This document shows, in pieces, positions 10,776-22,006 of a stretch of DNA of 64,000 nt. The first letter of the stretch is position 1. The number at the start of each line of letters is the position of its first letter. Under the pieces are notes generated by a model. The model did no database searches, was not told the origin of the DNA, and saw nothing but the letters and a program-made list of their open reading frames with translations. The DNA is from Bondarzewia mesenterica (Eukaryota; Basidiomycota; Agaricomycetes; Russulales; Bondarzewiaceae): NCBI GenBank assembly GCA_004802705.1, contig SGPL01000051.1:1-64000 (forward strand). The letters run 5' to 3'. Made by a program: the position numbers and the translations under genes.

Positions 10776-12196
10776 CTACTCATCCAGCCCCATTGTCTCC
10801 ATCAATTTCAAAGCATCGTCCACGCCCGCTTCCTCCGCATCCCCCTTCAACTTCCTCTTCAACGTAGAAAACCTTGTCGCCTGATCGTGCCTCGTCACCA
10901 AATCCTCATTTTTCTCGTATCTCTCGATCGCGTGGACGAGCGCGTCCCCCGTCAGAAACACGATGCGTTGCTCGCAGTGCCCCAGCAACAGCGTGTTAAC
11001 CTTCCCAGCCTGCTCGGCGGTCAGCTCGTCGAGCGCGACGCGAAGAACGTCGTGCGTGCGCGCATGCTGCAGTTTGCCGTCGATGAGCCCGTGCTCTGTG
11101 TATTCGGCGGCACGGATGGAGTCTTCGGGCGTCCAGAGTACGCGCGGTTTGTGACGGAAGACGATGGCGGAGGGGCGTAGCGGCGGGACGCAGGTCACGA
11201 CCGTGGGGCTGTGGGGTAGGTCTGAGAAGTAGGAGGGCGGGAGCGGTGGAAAGGGATTTGAGATGCCGACTTTGTGCAAGCGTTGGCTTGCTGCGAGGGG
11301 CACGTTGCGGAGGAAAATGATGAGGTGTGGTGTGATAGGGTAGAGTATATTGAAATCGAAAAGGAAGTGTAAGGGAACTCCGACCATGCACATGGATATG
11401 AAAGGTGGGATGATGAGGCCCTCTGAGAGCCCGAGCCCGTTTTCTGTCAGGAGGAACTCATGCCCGGGTGGCGCGACGTACATGGACGAGATGTCGGTCT
11501 ACCATCTCGTCCCTGTAATTCTGCCGATCAATGCTGAGGATCCGCTCGTCGTTAGGAATTTCCCAGTGCTCAGCTTCGAGCATGTGTCGAAGGCTGAACA
11601 GCCAGGCAGCTGTGACGTCTCTGAGACCGTGCTTGCGCATGTATTCTCCGACCACAGTCATGATATGCGGATCGAGGTCGCCGGAGACGAACTGTTGGTA
11701 CCGGCTGCGAAGATAGGGTATCATGAAGAGAAATTTGCGCAGGGTGTTCACCTGGGCGCGGGTGAGCGAGACGGACGTGCGGTGCTCGATGCGAGCTTTT
11801 TCGAGGACGGAGATGACTGATGCGGCAGCGCTCTCGAGCTCAGTGAAGGCTTGATTAATACGAGATGCATTGTCTGTTCCTGATTTGGACTTTTTGTCTG
11901 TGCACAAGTCCTGAAAATCGAAGGAAGTGCTGATGGGCGGCGCGCCGATCTCGAGCTCGTCGGTGAGAATGTTGTACGAGTTCATAAGCTGCGTGACAAC
12001 ACGTGGCGGTGATTTCTTTGATTTTTTCTTTCCTCTGTAGCTCGTCATCAAATGAAATGAAGAAGCGGGACGAGAATGGACGTACTTTGTTTTTGAGGCT
12101 TTCCAGGAACGGATTCCTGTTTAATCCATCGACGAAGGATGCATCGCGGGACGCGGAGGGAAGACTCACGATCATGTCGATGAAGGGTAATGACAT
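10776..12196 (-). pseudogene. DUF4238-family protein, frameshifted
   Basis: Two overlapping frames together give the fungal DUF4238 pattern. The upstream part (12051 to about 11485) holds TSVSLTRAQVNTLRKFLF, YLRSRYQQFVSGDLDPH, RKHGLRDVTAAWLFSL, EAEHWEIPNDERIL and DEMVDRHL. The downstream part (from about 11480 to 10776) continues with YVAPPGHEFLLTENGLGLSEG and YPITPHLIIFLRNV. The junction shifts frame within about 7 bases, too little for an intron. The usual N-terminal H-x-x-I-P-x-F-x-L-R motif is not found in frame upstream, although a degenerate candidate lies near 12175-12200. The family's function is unknown. Frame break plus missing N-terminus suggest a decaying copy; an assembly indel would explain the break but not the N-terminus. 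Confidence 0.6.
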
Positions 12197-12239
12197 GGGG
12201 TTGTGCTTTCGATAGACCCTTTATAAAGCGTAGGGGGTA

Positions 12240-13001
12240 CTCACTCCGGGCAAGCGACTTGCCATTCTGAAGCCTGCATGCGAATGGGCGGGTTCATGTA
12301 TAATTTCAACGACAAGCATTTCGAGAGCTCACCGGCACCTGCTCGACAGAATGTGAAGGAATTGGAACGGTCTGAAAAGGGTTGACTCCAGCAAACTTGA
12401 TCAGATTTCGAGAACGTCACTCCTGTATTAATCACTAGGCTTTCCTTGTGAGGAAGACCTGGTCAAACGTCCACCGTACCCACGCATACACACCGTGAGC
12501 TCCGGAGGAAGACTTCGACAACTTATCTGAGATGGTTCGATTTGGGATGCCGGTGCCTAGACAACGGGAAGCGTAGCGTGAGTTAGAACGAGCCTTCGTC
12601 ACGATGTCGAAATCCCGTTGGCGTTTGATGCGTCGAAGCTGTTGAAGTTCTTTCGGAGAAACATGGGCACATGGGGGGCGGATCCGCATTGTGCTTGACT
12701 TTTCCGTTACTTCATGCTTTGAGATCCCGTGCTTGGGTGGTCGATGTATGCGCCATAATTTAGGACAGTGAAGGCGAGCTGTGCGACCGAGGCTACGTAG
12801 CAAACTCTCCGCTCTCCAATGAAACTGACAATAAAGTAGTTCACACCCTCTGCCACTGCTGGCACCTTCGCATTGTTGTTCACCTGAATCCCCACCTCAG
12901 CAGAAAACATAAGAGGTCTCACAAGTACCCTTCATCGTGATTGACAGCTGGACCTGAACAGTAATAAGATGTACGAAACCATGATGTATGGTGAGAACAT
13001 G
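12240..13001. other. Intergenic, no gene seen
   Basis: Open frames on the minus strand (12435-12803, 12707-12922) are short, overlap each other and show no domains. Confidence 0.4.
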
Positions 13002-13956
13002 TCATGATGATCGGGTTAAAGCAAGGCGAATATTGTTTAGCTCACACTCCAGCAACTCCAGCGCGTCATCGGGAGGGGGCCAATAGCAACAACCCGCAAC
13101 TTCAAGGGCAGCAGCAAAGACAATACATGGATTTACTGGAAGGGAAGAGGTGGATGAAATGACCCTGCAAGTGGAGGGGTTGCTTGGAGGATTGAAATGA
13201 GAACCAGTCACTTGCACCTCATTTTCCTGATTTTCCTGTGGGCTAGCTAGTGGTGGCATTTCTTCTGGTCGGAAGATGAGGAGATCGAAGAAGTGAGAGT
13301 GCGCCTCCTAAAGATGTTCATCATCAGAAGCCAAATCCATTGCCAGCATAGACACACCTACATCAGCATGCATCGGACTGTGTCTCTGCTCAGCATCCTT
13401 CCGATATGACAGTAGTATCTGACGTTCAACGGCACATGGGCAAAATCGCCACACGGAGGACTCATAAGCCGTGGCATGAGCATCGCACACTATAGTAGAA
13501 GTTCAGCCACCCAATCCACAATGAGACCGAGCAAAAGTTGTCTTACATGTCATGAGATTGACCATCGAGTCACGATCACAGTCGGAAGGGACGAGCTTGA
13601 GCACTCTCATCCATTGCATCTAATGACGGAAACTATTCAGAGTGCGCATCAGAGACCATGCAAGTTGTAGTACTTACCTGTACTGGACATTTCCGAGGAT
13701 CACACCGGCCAAGAATACGGAGAACCCTCAAGTTGTCTTGCGAACCGCAAAGGAGACAGCGAAAGTCATCACGACATATGACATCCATCCTGAGGCGGGG
13801 AGCCATATAATGCGCAGACTTAACGTAATCCCAATCATCCTCGTCTTCATCACTTGCATTTACGAAAGAGCTACCACTGCCACTGAGGGCACTTGCAGGT
13901 CTGGTAGGGGGAGTGTTGGGATCAAAGGGAGATTCATGATCTGGTGCGGCCAGCAT
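13002..13956 (-). CDS. HNH-like protein, first catalytic His apparently lost
   Basis: Exons 13956..13678, 13619..13547, 13489..13362 and 13307..13002 join without a frame error (introns 58, 57 and 54 nt), giving about 261 residues. The acidic N-terminus (NASDEDEDDWDYV) leads to VICRDDFRCLLCGSQDN. This recalls the R-x-D-x-x-x-C-x-x-[CT]-G entry to fungal HNH domains, with a CxxC that could bind zinc. Downstream, LVPSDCDRDSMVNLMTLCDAHATAYE matches the N...H half. At the place where the neighbour at 16954-18295 has CHVIAR, this protein has LRILGR, so the first His is missing. It may therefore be a non-catalytic relative. The C-terminal exon is conserved in no family I recognise. Fungal HNH proteins of this type have no assigned role. 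Confidence 0.65.
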
Positions 13957-14428
13957 TGAGATATTCGAGTTGGAGGTTTGATGAAGAAGAAGAAAAGGAG
14001 GTCAGGTAGCGTCACTAATTATTATAGTTTGGCCCTGGTTTAGCCCATCCAGAACTCTCCCTCTTCTTTTCCTCCAACCCGCCCGACGCCCGACTTGTCC
14101 TCCCTCCCTTGTACGAAGCGGTACAGTTATAAGTTTTGCAACGATAATAACTACTGTCAAAAATTTCGAAACAAATGTGCAGTGTCACGGTGGATAACTT
14201 TGGATTGATTGCTCATAACCAATCACTGGACGGAGAGGCAGCGCGTCTTCGATTGAATGGAGAGCAGATACGAGCGCAAGGGCCGACATCATCCATCATT
14301 TCTTTCTCCACTTCTGCGGTTTTACCGATAACGGCATGCGGGTAAGGTGAAGAGAGTATAAGTGAACACCGCTAGGAGCCTACAACTTCTCGCCAACCCC
14401 AGTCTCTCGCGAAAGGCTTGAACACACC
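13957..14428. other. Intergenic
   Basis: Divergent region between the HNH-like gene and the weak gene candidate at 14429. A TATAAG at 14357-14362 is its only notable signal. Confidence 0.4.
14357..14362 (+). promoter_or_regulatory. Possible TATA box
   Basis: TATAAG in the context GAGAGTATAAGTG lies 72 bp upstream of the ATG at 14429, a normal spacing. It is meaningful only if that gene is real. Confidence 0.3.
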
Positions 14429-14926
14429 ATGACGGTGAAGGCGCGCATGTCCAAGGTCTCCCTCATCTTCGCGCACGTTGCTTGAGCATGCTCAACCTTC
14501 TCGATACTGACCTTCGTCTCTTCCTAGTGCTGGGACGGCACTCTTCTCAGACGGTATTTCCATCAGTCCCTTTCCGCGTCCAACTCAAATTATGTTGAGG
14601 TGGCTTTCAAGGTCATGTCTGAGTCTCAGAGGCAGGGAGGGCCCAGCGTCCTGGACACCCTGCATCTGGTTCTGTCGTCGCATCGAATCGAATCATGCAC
14701 GGGCCTTCAGCTTCAGGCCTCAGGGTCGAGAACGTCGTCCGTCGCGGCGTTAGAGACGGGAAGCGGACTTGCGGGCAACACGTTTCGAATCCTGAGAAAG
14801 TTGGATGCGCAGAGACGTCGTTCAACGGTTCGACTCGAGGTTGGGTTGCCGTACGTTGGACATCGAAATGTTCGGAGACGGGGTACTGGACATAGACAGT
14901 GTGTACTGCGATGTCAATGTCAATAA
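14429..14926 (+). CDS. Weak candidate gene, about 141 residues, no homology recognised
   Basis: ATG at 14429 follows a TATA-like box. A 27-nt first exon (MTVKARMSK) can be spliced with a weak donor (GTCTCC) to an acceptor ending at 14527. The second exon then stays open to a stop at 14924-14926. The product is Ser/Arg/Leu-rich without motifs. The in-frame join and promoter-like upstream are the only support. The ATG frame stops after 18 codons if the intron is not removed. It could be a non-coding RNA or noise. Confidence 0.25.
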
Positions 14927-14987
14927 TCTACCAGTGGACTCGAACGAACGCAGACAATATCAACAAAAAAAAAAGCCACGAGAACCC

Positions 14988-15110
14988 TCTGTGTGTGTGT
15001 GAAAGCAGAGACAAGACGGCAGAATGACCGAAGGGGGAGCCGAACCAGCGAGGAAAGTGGGATCATACGACGAGGCCGCAGAGCCGCAGACACAGACACA
15101 GACACAGACA
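14988..15110. repeat. Simple repeats (GT and ACAGAC units)
   Basis: A short GTGTGTGTGTG run near 14991-15001 and an array of the 6-base unit ACAGAC at about 15088-15110 lie in non-coding DNA. Both are ordinary microsatellites. Confidence 0.6.
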
Positions 15111-15707
15111 CCCCCGTACGTCATGCGCGTGATCCTTGCTTGTATGAATATATGAGACAAGCGCACGGCGGTGTTCTCATGTGGAGACGCATACGTATGG
15201 CCAAGGCCTGTTCTCATGATGAGAACAGAAAAAAAAAAGAAGGACCGTCGTCATTCTGGTCGGTTCGCCCGCGGTCGCTCACCTGCGCAAACGTCCGTCA
15301 ATTAATTGGGCGCCAATGCTCGCCCACGACTGCAGGCTTGCATGACGTCAACGCACCCTCTACGGTGACCACCTCGCCATGTCGTGATAGTAGGGGGATC
15401 CATTGAAATGTGGACCCATGGGCGGGGAACTGTTTCGGTTCTGAGTCTGATTGGAGGAGACGTAGAGTGGCAAGGGGCCGTAAGATCATACATTAGCGTA
15501 TCGAAGATTTACATACCAACGTACTTCGAAAAGCGGGAGAGAAAACCATACGTATCTCAAATCGATATGGACGTCGGCGCCTGGGCAGGCAGACTAATTA
15601 TACCTGGTATCATAAAATTGAAAAAAGGTCATTATCGTCATCAATCGTCGAGGTGGGGAAAGCGCAGGGCAAAAAGACAAAGAACCATGATCCAGATTCA
15701 AATGTCA

Positions 15708-16565
15708 TCAAAAGTCACGTCCAGCATCGCATCGAACAGTTCCCCTCAGCTCCGGATCCCCAAAACAAAATCCCATCAACCCTTTCCCGATCTTCTTCAC
15801 GGCCCCCTTGACCGTCGGATTCTTCTTCGTCTCGTAGAACTTGAACTCTTGGGTCAGCCCCGGTGACTCTCTGGACCTCTCCCTGGCAAGCGCCATCCGC
15901 AGCTCCACCTCTCTGCTCAACGAAAACCCTGCTTCGAACGCAGCCGGCACCGACATCCGTCCCTCTCCCCCGTGGTCCGCCCGCACGCGCACGATGTCCG
16001 CAGGACTAAGATTCGAGACCGGTCGTCGTTGAGACGCAGGATGGGAGAAGGACGAACGCGTGGGAGAGGGCGTGGTAGACGGAAAAGTAAAGGTGGTGGG
16101 TGACATGTTCTCTCGGATCGCGGTGTAGTACGGTCGGTTCGGGTGGCCGAGACGGGCGGTGGGGGTGGGGGATCGGTGTTGTTGATCTGACGTACTGGTG
16201 GTGAAGATCGCGGAAGCCTTCCTGTCTGCACGAGAGTTGCAGCCCTCTAGTCTCCGAATGTCGGGAATCGAGACATAACTCCGTAACGAACGGGAGGACT
16301 TTCGTCTCAGCACCATCATCCTCTGCTTGCGTCGGAGTGTCCGTGGCGTCTCTAATAAAGGAGAAAGTGGGAATGACGATAATGAAAGGGACGAAATTTG
16401 GTTAGAATCGTCATTCAAGGCGACATGACGCAGATCGGTGGTGGGATGGACGTTGAGGATAGATGGGTCGTCGTTGTGACTAGGCTTTACGGTCACCCAT
16501 TTCTGAGGTGCAAAGACTACCAGGCGCGGCGCCGCCGAGATGTGCGAGCTCCGTTTGTGAATCAT
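15708..16565 (-). CDS. Hypothetical Ser/Arg-rich protein
   Basis: A single open frame of 285 residues. The N-terminal half is rich in Ser, Pro and Arg with basic clusters (RRKQRMMVLRRKSSRSLRSY). A low-complexity Thr/Pro/Ser stretch follows, then a charged segment (LSREVELRMALARERSRE). The C-terminus (FKFYETKKNPTVKGAVKKIGKGLMGFCFGDPELR) looks structured and may be the conserved part. No family is recognised. Upstream minus-strand sequence around 16724 (MSSSSKPAETTQKVKDAQ) reads like a possible first exon, but I could not find an in-frame intron of normal length, so the internal ATG is used. Confidence 0.55.
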   Translation of the reverse strand: MIHKRSSHISAAPRLVVFAPQKWVTVKPSHNDDPSILNVHPTTDLRHVALNDDSNQISSLSLSSFPLSPLLETPRTLRRKQRMMVLRRKSSRSLRSYVSIPDIRRLEGCNSRADRKASAIFTTSTSDQQHRSPTPTARLGHPNRPYYTAIRENMSPTTFTFPSTTPSPTRSSFSHPASQRRPVSNLSPADIVRVRADHGGEGRMSVPAAFEAGFSLSREVELRMALARERSRESPGLTQEFKFYETKKNPTVKGAVKKIGKGLMGFCFGDPELRGTVRCDAGRDF

Positions 16566-16953
16566 CGCAATCTACAACAAGACGACGATAGCGGTACCAA
16601 CGTCAACAAAAGGGTTGGTGCAACAAGCCATGTCTGTACGGCACCTTGGACCTGGAACTCCGAGATGTGGTTGAGCATCCTTGACCTTCTGCGTAGTTTC
16701 AGCTGGCTTTGAGGACGAAGACATAGTGAATAAAATCAGAAGCAAAGAGTAGCAGTTGATGTTTGTGTATGAGCTGTGCAGATAACAATCGGGCCAACCT
16801 GGCACGACTGCAGATGATGGAAATGTGGTCAGAGCGTATCTCTTACTATCCCTTACACAAACAGGTGACCATAACGAGTACTTATTGACCATCGCCGATC
16901 ACCCTCCTTTCCTCTGCCCCACATCATCCCTTCCCTCCTCCACCCCAGCAACC

Positions 16954-18295
16954 ATGGACACTATCATGCGCAAGATTACTGGGAAGACTTCACAGTCCAG
17001 CATGACTGGCTCCTCTAAGGTCTCGGATACAATTCAGCAGTTTGTTAAGGCTCGCGATTATGATGTCTGCATTTTATGTGGACAAGGAGGCGGTGATGTT
17101 TGCCATGTCATTGCAAGGACAGAAAAGGCTGATCATGAGGTAAGTATGCAGATAACCCTCACCTTCCAAAGCATATAGATGAACTTTACAATATTATATA
17201 GCTTGCCTGGCTTCGCCGGAACCAGCTTGTCCCCTCTGACTACATGAAGAATGATCCATCGAACCTTCTATTCTGTAAGTGCACTTAACAGTTACTTACT
17301 ACCATTGTTGAAGTGTAAGACTTTGCTTCTAGTATGCCACCACCACCACCAGCTATTCAATAACAATCTCATTGCTTTAGTCCCCAGCTTGGAAGATCTA
17401 GAAGTTCTCATTGCTCATGAGCACAAGGACTACATTTCACGCGAGCTTGCAGTTCAACAGAGGCTTCTAGTGCCACCACGCACTTTGCCATCAGTCAGTA
17501 TACAACCTTGATACTGTTTCCCCCCTCATATTTTTCTCTTTATATTTTTAGCAGCTTTCACGACGATTCGACTACATATTTTTTGCTGATACTGCTGTGC
17601 ACAAGCTCTTTATTGGACCATGGGAACAAGAGAACACCAATATCTTGACTGCATCATGGCCACCGATGGTTTTATTTTCTTATAGGCCACCAAGATTTCA
17701 AACGATACAAATTCCAGTTGAGGCCATACCAATGCCTACGATAGGCCGCGATTGCGTACGATTCATCATTGGTTTGAATGTCGACAATAACCGTCTGTCA
17801 CCATTTCCCCTCCTCATCCATGCCATGCGGGTTTTGCATGGGGCTCATATGCCAGCCGACCTCTTTTTTGATGATGTAACCCCTATGATTCAACCAGCTC
17901 ACTTTCCACTTGAACTCATTGAAAAGCAACTGGTGACACTTCGTGCCCTTTACAACCGATTCCCACCTGTGCTTGAGACAATTCCATCCTTAAGCTCCAG
18001 TGATACAATCAGGCAGATTCCCCCAGTGTTTGGTAGACAGTCATATGGTAAGAATTATTCTTCATATTATAAACTTTAGATAGCTCTTTAAATGCTAATT
18101 AATCATTTCTCAGCTTGGCCTCAGCAATATGGAAATCCATTGCATAGTGCTAGCTCATCCAGCCAGCCTTATAGGTACATGCTTGCTTCTAGTGTTGAGT
18201 TCAAAGAGTCTGTTTAGACTAATAATTATGACAACAGGATGCATTCTTCAATGGTTCACATGAATGAGAACGAAGGAGAAGGAGAAGGCATATGA
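16954..18295 (+). CDS. HNH-nuclease-like protein
   Basis: Six exons, 16954..17139, 17202..17274, 17333..17493, 17552..18047, 18114..18174 and 18238..18295, keep frame and give about 344 residues. The HNH-like core reads VKARDYDVCILCG, then DVCHVIART with the first His, then VPSDYMKNDPSNLLFLCHHHHQLFNN supplying the Asn and the second His. Such domains form a beta-beta-alpha metal site that can cut DNA; in basidiomycetes they occur in many proteins of unknown role. The long C-terminal exon has no recognised domain and the tail is Gly/Glu-rich. It is a relative of the gene at 13002-13956, with a similar exon border after the first His region, but it retains the catalytic residues. Confidence 0.7.
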
Positions 18296-19098
18296 GTATC
18301 CTCTAGTAGGAAGTTGCAATGACTGATAAGTGTAAATGAAATCATGTGAAAATGTAACAGGATGTACAATCATCGGTTACGCTCAGTTGCCTGGCCTTGA
18401 ACAAGGTAGTCGTTGCGGCAGGGTGGATGCCGCTGTGCGCTCAATCAATTCGTCCGAGTCGTTCTCAGCGACAAATTGGTAAGTCGAGAACGATGGAGAC
18501 GATGCTGGAGTTGCCATAAATACTCAATCAACATATCGACATTGAAGAGGACCCCGGGAAACCATCCGTGCATGCCTGCCAAGTTCACTGAAGCGATACA
18601 TATACCATCAATGCAAAAGTCTTCGAAAACGTCGAAGCGCAGTTTAATTGTGCGGGCGGAGCACGCGGAGGATCCGGGGTTGCTCAAGAGTCATTGCAAG
18701 CACGTCGTCACGGCGAGGGCGTGCGCGCAGAGCGGCCCAAGTTAGCTCAGGTTCGACAGGGTTCGACTGGGGTTCGATGCGGAAGGGCTCCTGCAGGCTC
18801 CTGCTAGCGGCCGCTTGACGCGAGGGGACCCATCGGCCAAATTGTTGCGGCGGCCCGAGACCATGGGCGGCGAGACTATATATTGCATACGATCCCGTCC
18901 AAGGTCCGCTGTCCTTCCCTGCTCGTTCCACTTGACCATCACCCCCCCGGCGTTGGTCGTCGAGTTTGTTTTTTTGCTCTCATCCCCACCCTCCCCGTTC
19001 TTGTCGGTTTTCAACAACAGTTCCTTCTTTTGCTTCAGCACACTCGTTTTTTTATTCCATAAATATCTATAAACTGCATCTAGAGAACTCGAACAGAT
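18296..19098. other. Intergenic; promoter of AA14 gene 2
   Basis: No gene seen. A cluster of three GTTCGA words sits at about 18751-18776 and a TATATATT at 18877-18884. A pyrimidine-rich stretch precedes the start codon at 19099. Confidence 0.5.
18877..18884 (+). promoter_or_regulatory. TATA-like box upstream of AA14 gene 2
   Basis: TATATATT lies 215 bp upstream of the start codon. The spacing would require a 5' leader of about 190 nt, so the assignment is tentative. Confidence 0.35.
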
Positions 19099-20711
19099 AT
19101 GCTTCCATCCTCTCTCCCCGCCATCGCGGTCGCTCTCGTCGCGTCTGCCAACCTCGTCTCAGGACATGCCAGTACGCATCCGTCCCCCTCCTCATTTACA
19201 ACTCATTCTGACATTTTTGTATCCCGCTCATGTTGAAATGACTGGTTGAACAGGCATATTTCACCCGAGTATGTTCGGCTTTAACGAGAGCACTGCACCC
19301 AACCGTCCGCAGGACCCTCTGAGCAACCTCCCCTTTGACCAGTGGTGGTTCGTGAGTATCCAAAATTGCACATACTTTCCTCTTCTTGTCCTGATCGACG
19401 GACCTGCGACAGCATGGCCACCTCGACAAGCCCCCGAACGACGGCGACTTCTTCGATCTCCCCGCCGGCGGGGTCGCGCATACCGAGATCTCCTGCGACA
19501 AGGGCGCCACGTCGTTCTACAACACCAGCGCCGGGTAATCTTCCTCCCCCCTCTGTTGTGTGACGCGCTCACTCATGTCTAATGTCTCTTGTTGTTTTGT
19601 GTCCTCTCAGCGGTGATGCGCGCGACCTGTCAAACCCCGACTATCCCTGCCCTGGCCAGCCGCTCTCGGAATTCCACACGAACGGGATCAACGATCTCGG
19701 CGGATGCGCGCTCGCCATCGCGTACAAGTCGGACGCGTCGCAGGTTCAGCCCGCCGATTTTGCCGTGTTCAGTGTTAATCAGACGTGTGTGTGGACACTC
19801 CACACCGACTTTGAGGTCCCCGCGTCTATGCCGGCGTGCCCCGAAGGTGGGTGCACTTGTGCTTGGTTCTGGATTCACAAGGTGCGTTGCCTTCTTTCCT
19901 TTCTTTCCCCTTCCCAACGTGTGCTGATTGATGGTTCCTTGTTTGGCAGGCCGATTCTGGCCAGGAACAGAGTGCGTCATGCTTTTCTGGGATAGCTAGC
20001 CCAACATCCGCGCCGCCAGCATGGAGAAAATTGACCCCTTGTTCCATTTCGTTTCGTTTTGTTTCGCAGTGTACATGACCGGCTTCAAGTGCAAGGTCAC
20101 CGGCGCGACGTCCGCAACACCCATATCCTCGCCGCAGCTCGCACGTCGCTGCGGTGCGGACCCTAACAACGGCGTCACAGAGGCTACGCCCAGCAATTGC
20201 ACATACGGCGCCAAGCAGCCGTTCTATTGGTACCAGGCCGATGGTAATACCGTGCGTCCCTCTCTTCCATTATCTTCAGCTTCGCTTTCTTCTTTTGAAA
20301 TTGAGTGCATTGGACGAAAATGGGCTGACTGTTGTTCGGTTCTGTTTTGTGATCTTGTCATTGTTAGTTCTTCGAGGGAACGTACTCGCCGCCGCTCTAC
20401 ACCGACCTGTACAACTTCCAGCAGGGCGCGCAGAACGACATCTTTGCAGGAGCCGCCTCGTCTGTGGTCAGTGACCCTGCGTCCACGTCTACCAGCACGT
20501 CGTCGTACCACGGTCCCTCCAAGCGCTGGTAAGTCCTGTTCCATTTTTCTCCTTCTGCATTTTCTTCTTGCGAACCTGATCGCATGCTCACAGGCCGAGA
20601 CCCACTGGCACGCCCGCTCGCTCTGTCAAGCGCGTGGCGCCACTGACAGGCGAGCACCATGCGCGCCATGCTTGGGGCCAGCACCGTCGTATCTTGAACA
20701 ACGACATCTAA
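19099..20711 (+). CDS. AA14-family lytic polysaccharide monooxygenase (gene 2)
   Basis: Eight exons, 19099..19171, 19254..19351, 19413..19534, 19611..19881, 19950..19971, 20070..20251, 20368..20528 and 20594..20711, join in frame to about 348 residues. A 22-residue signal peptide ends before His-Ala-Ser, so the mature enzyme starts with the copper-binding His. Shared AA14 blocks are [76 protein letters not shown] and KQPFYWYQ. The enzyme should act outside the cell on xylan-covered cellulose. Compared with gene 1 it has two extra introns in the region that gene 1 encodes as one 494-nt exon, and it lacks the long Ser/Thr-rich tail. Its C-terminus is short and basic. Confidence 0.88.
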
Positions 20712-22006
20712 ACAACACCCGCTTTCCCTCCTTTCCACCCTCTAGTCTGGTTCACTTTTTTTCTTCTTCATTCGGTTCTCGTATTTTTTTCGTTCTACCC
20801 TCCAGCTTCAGCCTCCAGGACGTCGGCTCTACTTTCTTCTTCGGCTGTATCATCAACTCACTCGCCCTGTCGTATTGAACGAATGCGATGCACGTCAAGG
20901 CCCTTTCCCAAGTTCCCCTTCCCCCCAATTTCCTCATTCCGACTTGATCATTTTCGTCATCTATATATACTTATACCCCCACGCGGCCCCCTTGGTGATC
21001 CTGCTAGTCCAGATTCCCCACTGGGCCAGCGCATATATCACAATACATACACTTACACAACTTACTTCACTTGCATATGCACACACATTCATCGTCCGTC
21101 GAGGTTTTTAGCTCTCCCTCTCCATCATCTCGTCCCTAGGTGATCTGCGTCCTGCTGCGCAAGGCGCATATATTCCATCCATTCGATCTTTCGACCTTTG
21201 ATCGCCTGTGGGCGCTGTTTAGGGTGGGGGAAAGAGGATTTCCTGCGTACTGGCTATACATNATACATATGGCTTGCTCGATGCTGGTTATTTCATTTTT
21301 TTTCATGTTTCTTTTGGCTGATCCTGAAATCAAACAAGTGTTACGAGTGCAGTGCAGAGCGAGTGCTGCTCCTCCTTGAGTTCTCCTAGTAAACCGCTTC
21401 ACTGCAATTCTGTTGAGGATCAAATGCACAGATACTTGGAAAATGGGTGCTCGACTACATGATGGCATATTTGAATATTGTCTGTATATCACTGAGAACC
21501 ATGATATGAATGTTTTATATGTTGTTACAGCATGAATGCATNAAGGATTGCAACCAGGNTCAACCGGTCCCAATCATGAGTCGTCGACTGAGTNTGTGCA
21601 TACAGTATGGTGNTCTAAAACGTTTTTATCTNTGCATGCATATTGTAGGTACGTACGAGAGAAAGAGAGGTCGCGAAAACGAGAGGGAGTACGTACNGAT
21701 AGAATCATGCTTAGGATCTGGAGCTGGAGACTAGGAAGGGGGTATCACGATGACGTCGGTTCCACAAGAATAACTACAGTACGCAATGTCAGTATCGCTC
21801 AAATCAGCGCGTACGTCAGGTCCNTTGGGGTCGTAGCACTGAAACAAACACAGAAAAATCCAGACCGAGAGATCGTAGTGAAAGAGAGTACTTGGACTCA
21901 GAAACAGCAAGNATAAAAATTCCATAAAGGACGAAAAAGTCGAAAGAAAAATGTCACGGCAATCCAGGTCCCAGAAAANATCACGAAAGAACGTACCTAC
22001 TACTAC
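20712..22006. other. Intergenic with scattered N bases
   Basis: No gene seen. Isolated N bases begin at 21262. Open frames here are short and cross N positions. Confidence 0.5.

Noticed and set aside
18740..18790. Clustered GTTCGA words suggesting a tRNA T-loop
   Set aside because: No acceptor stem, anticodon arm or B-box/A-box spacing could be folded around them.
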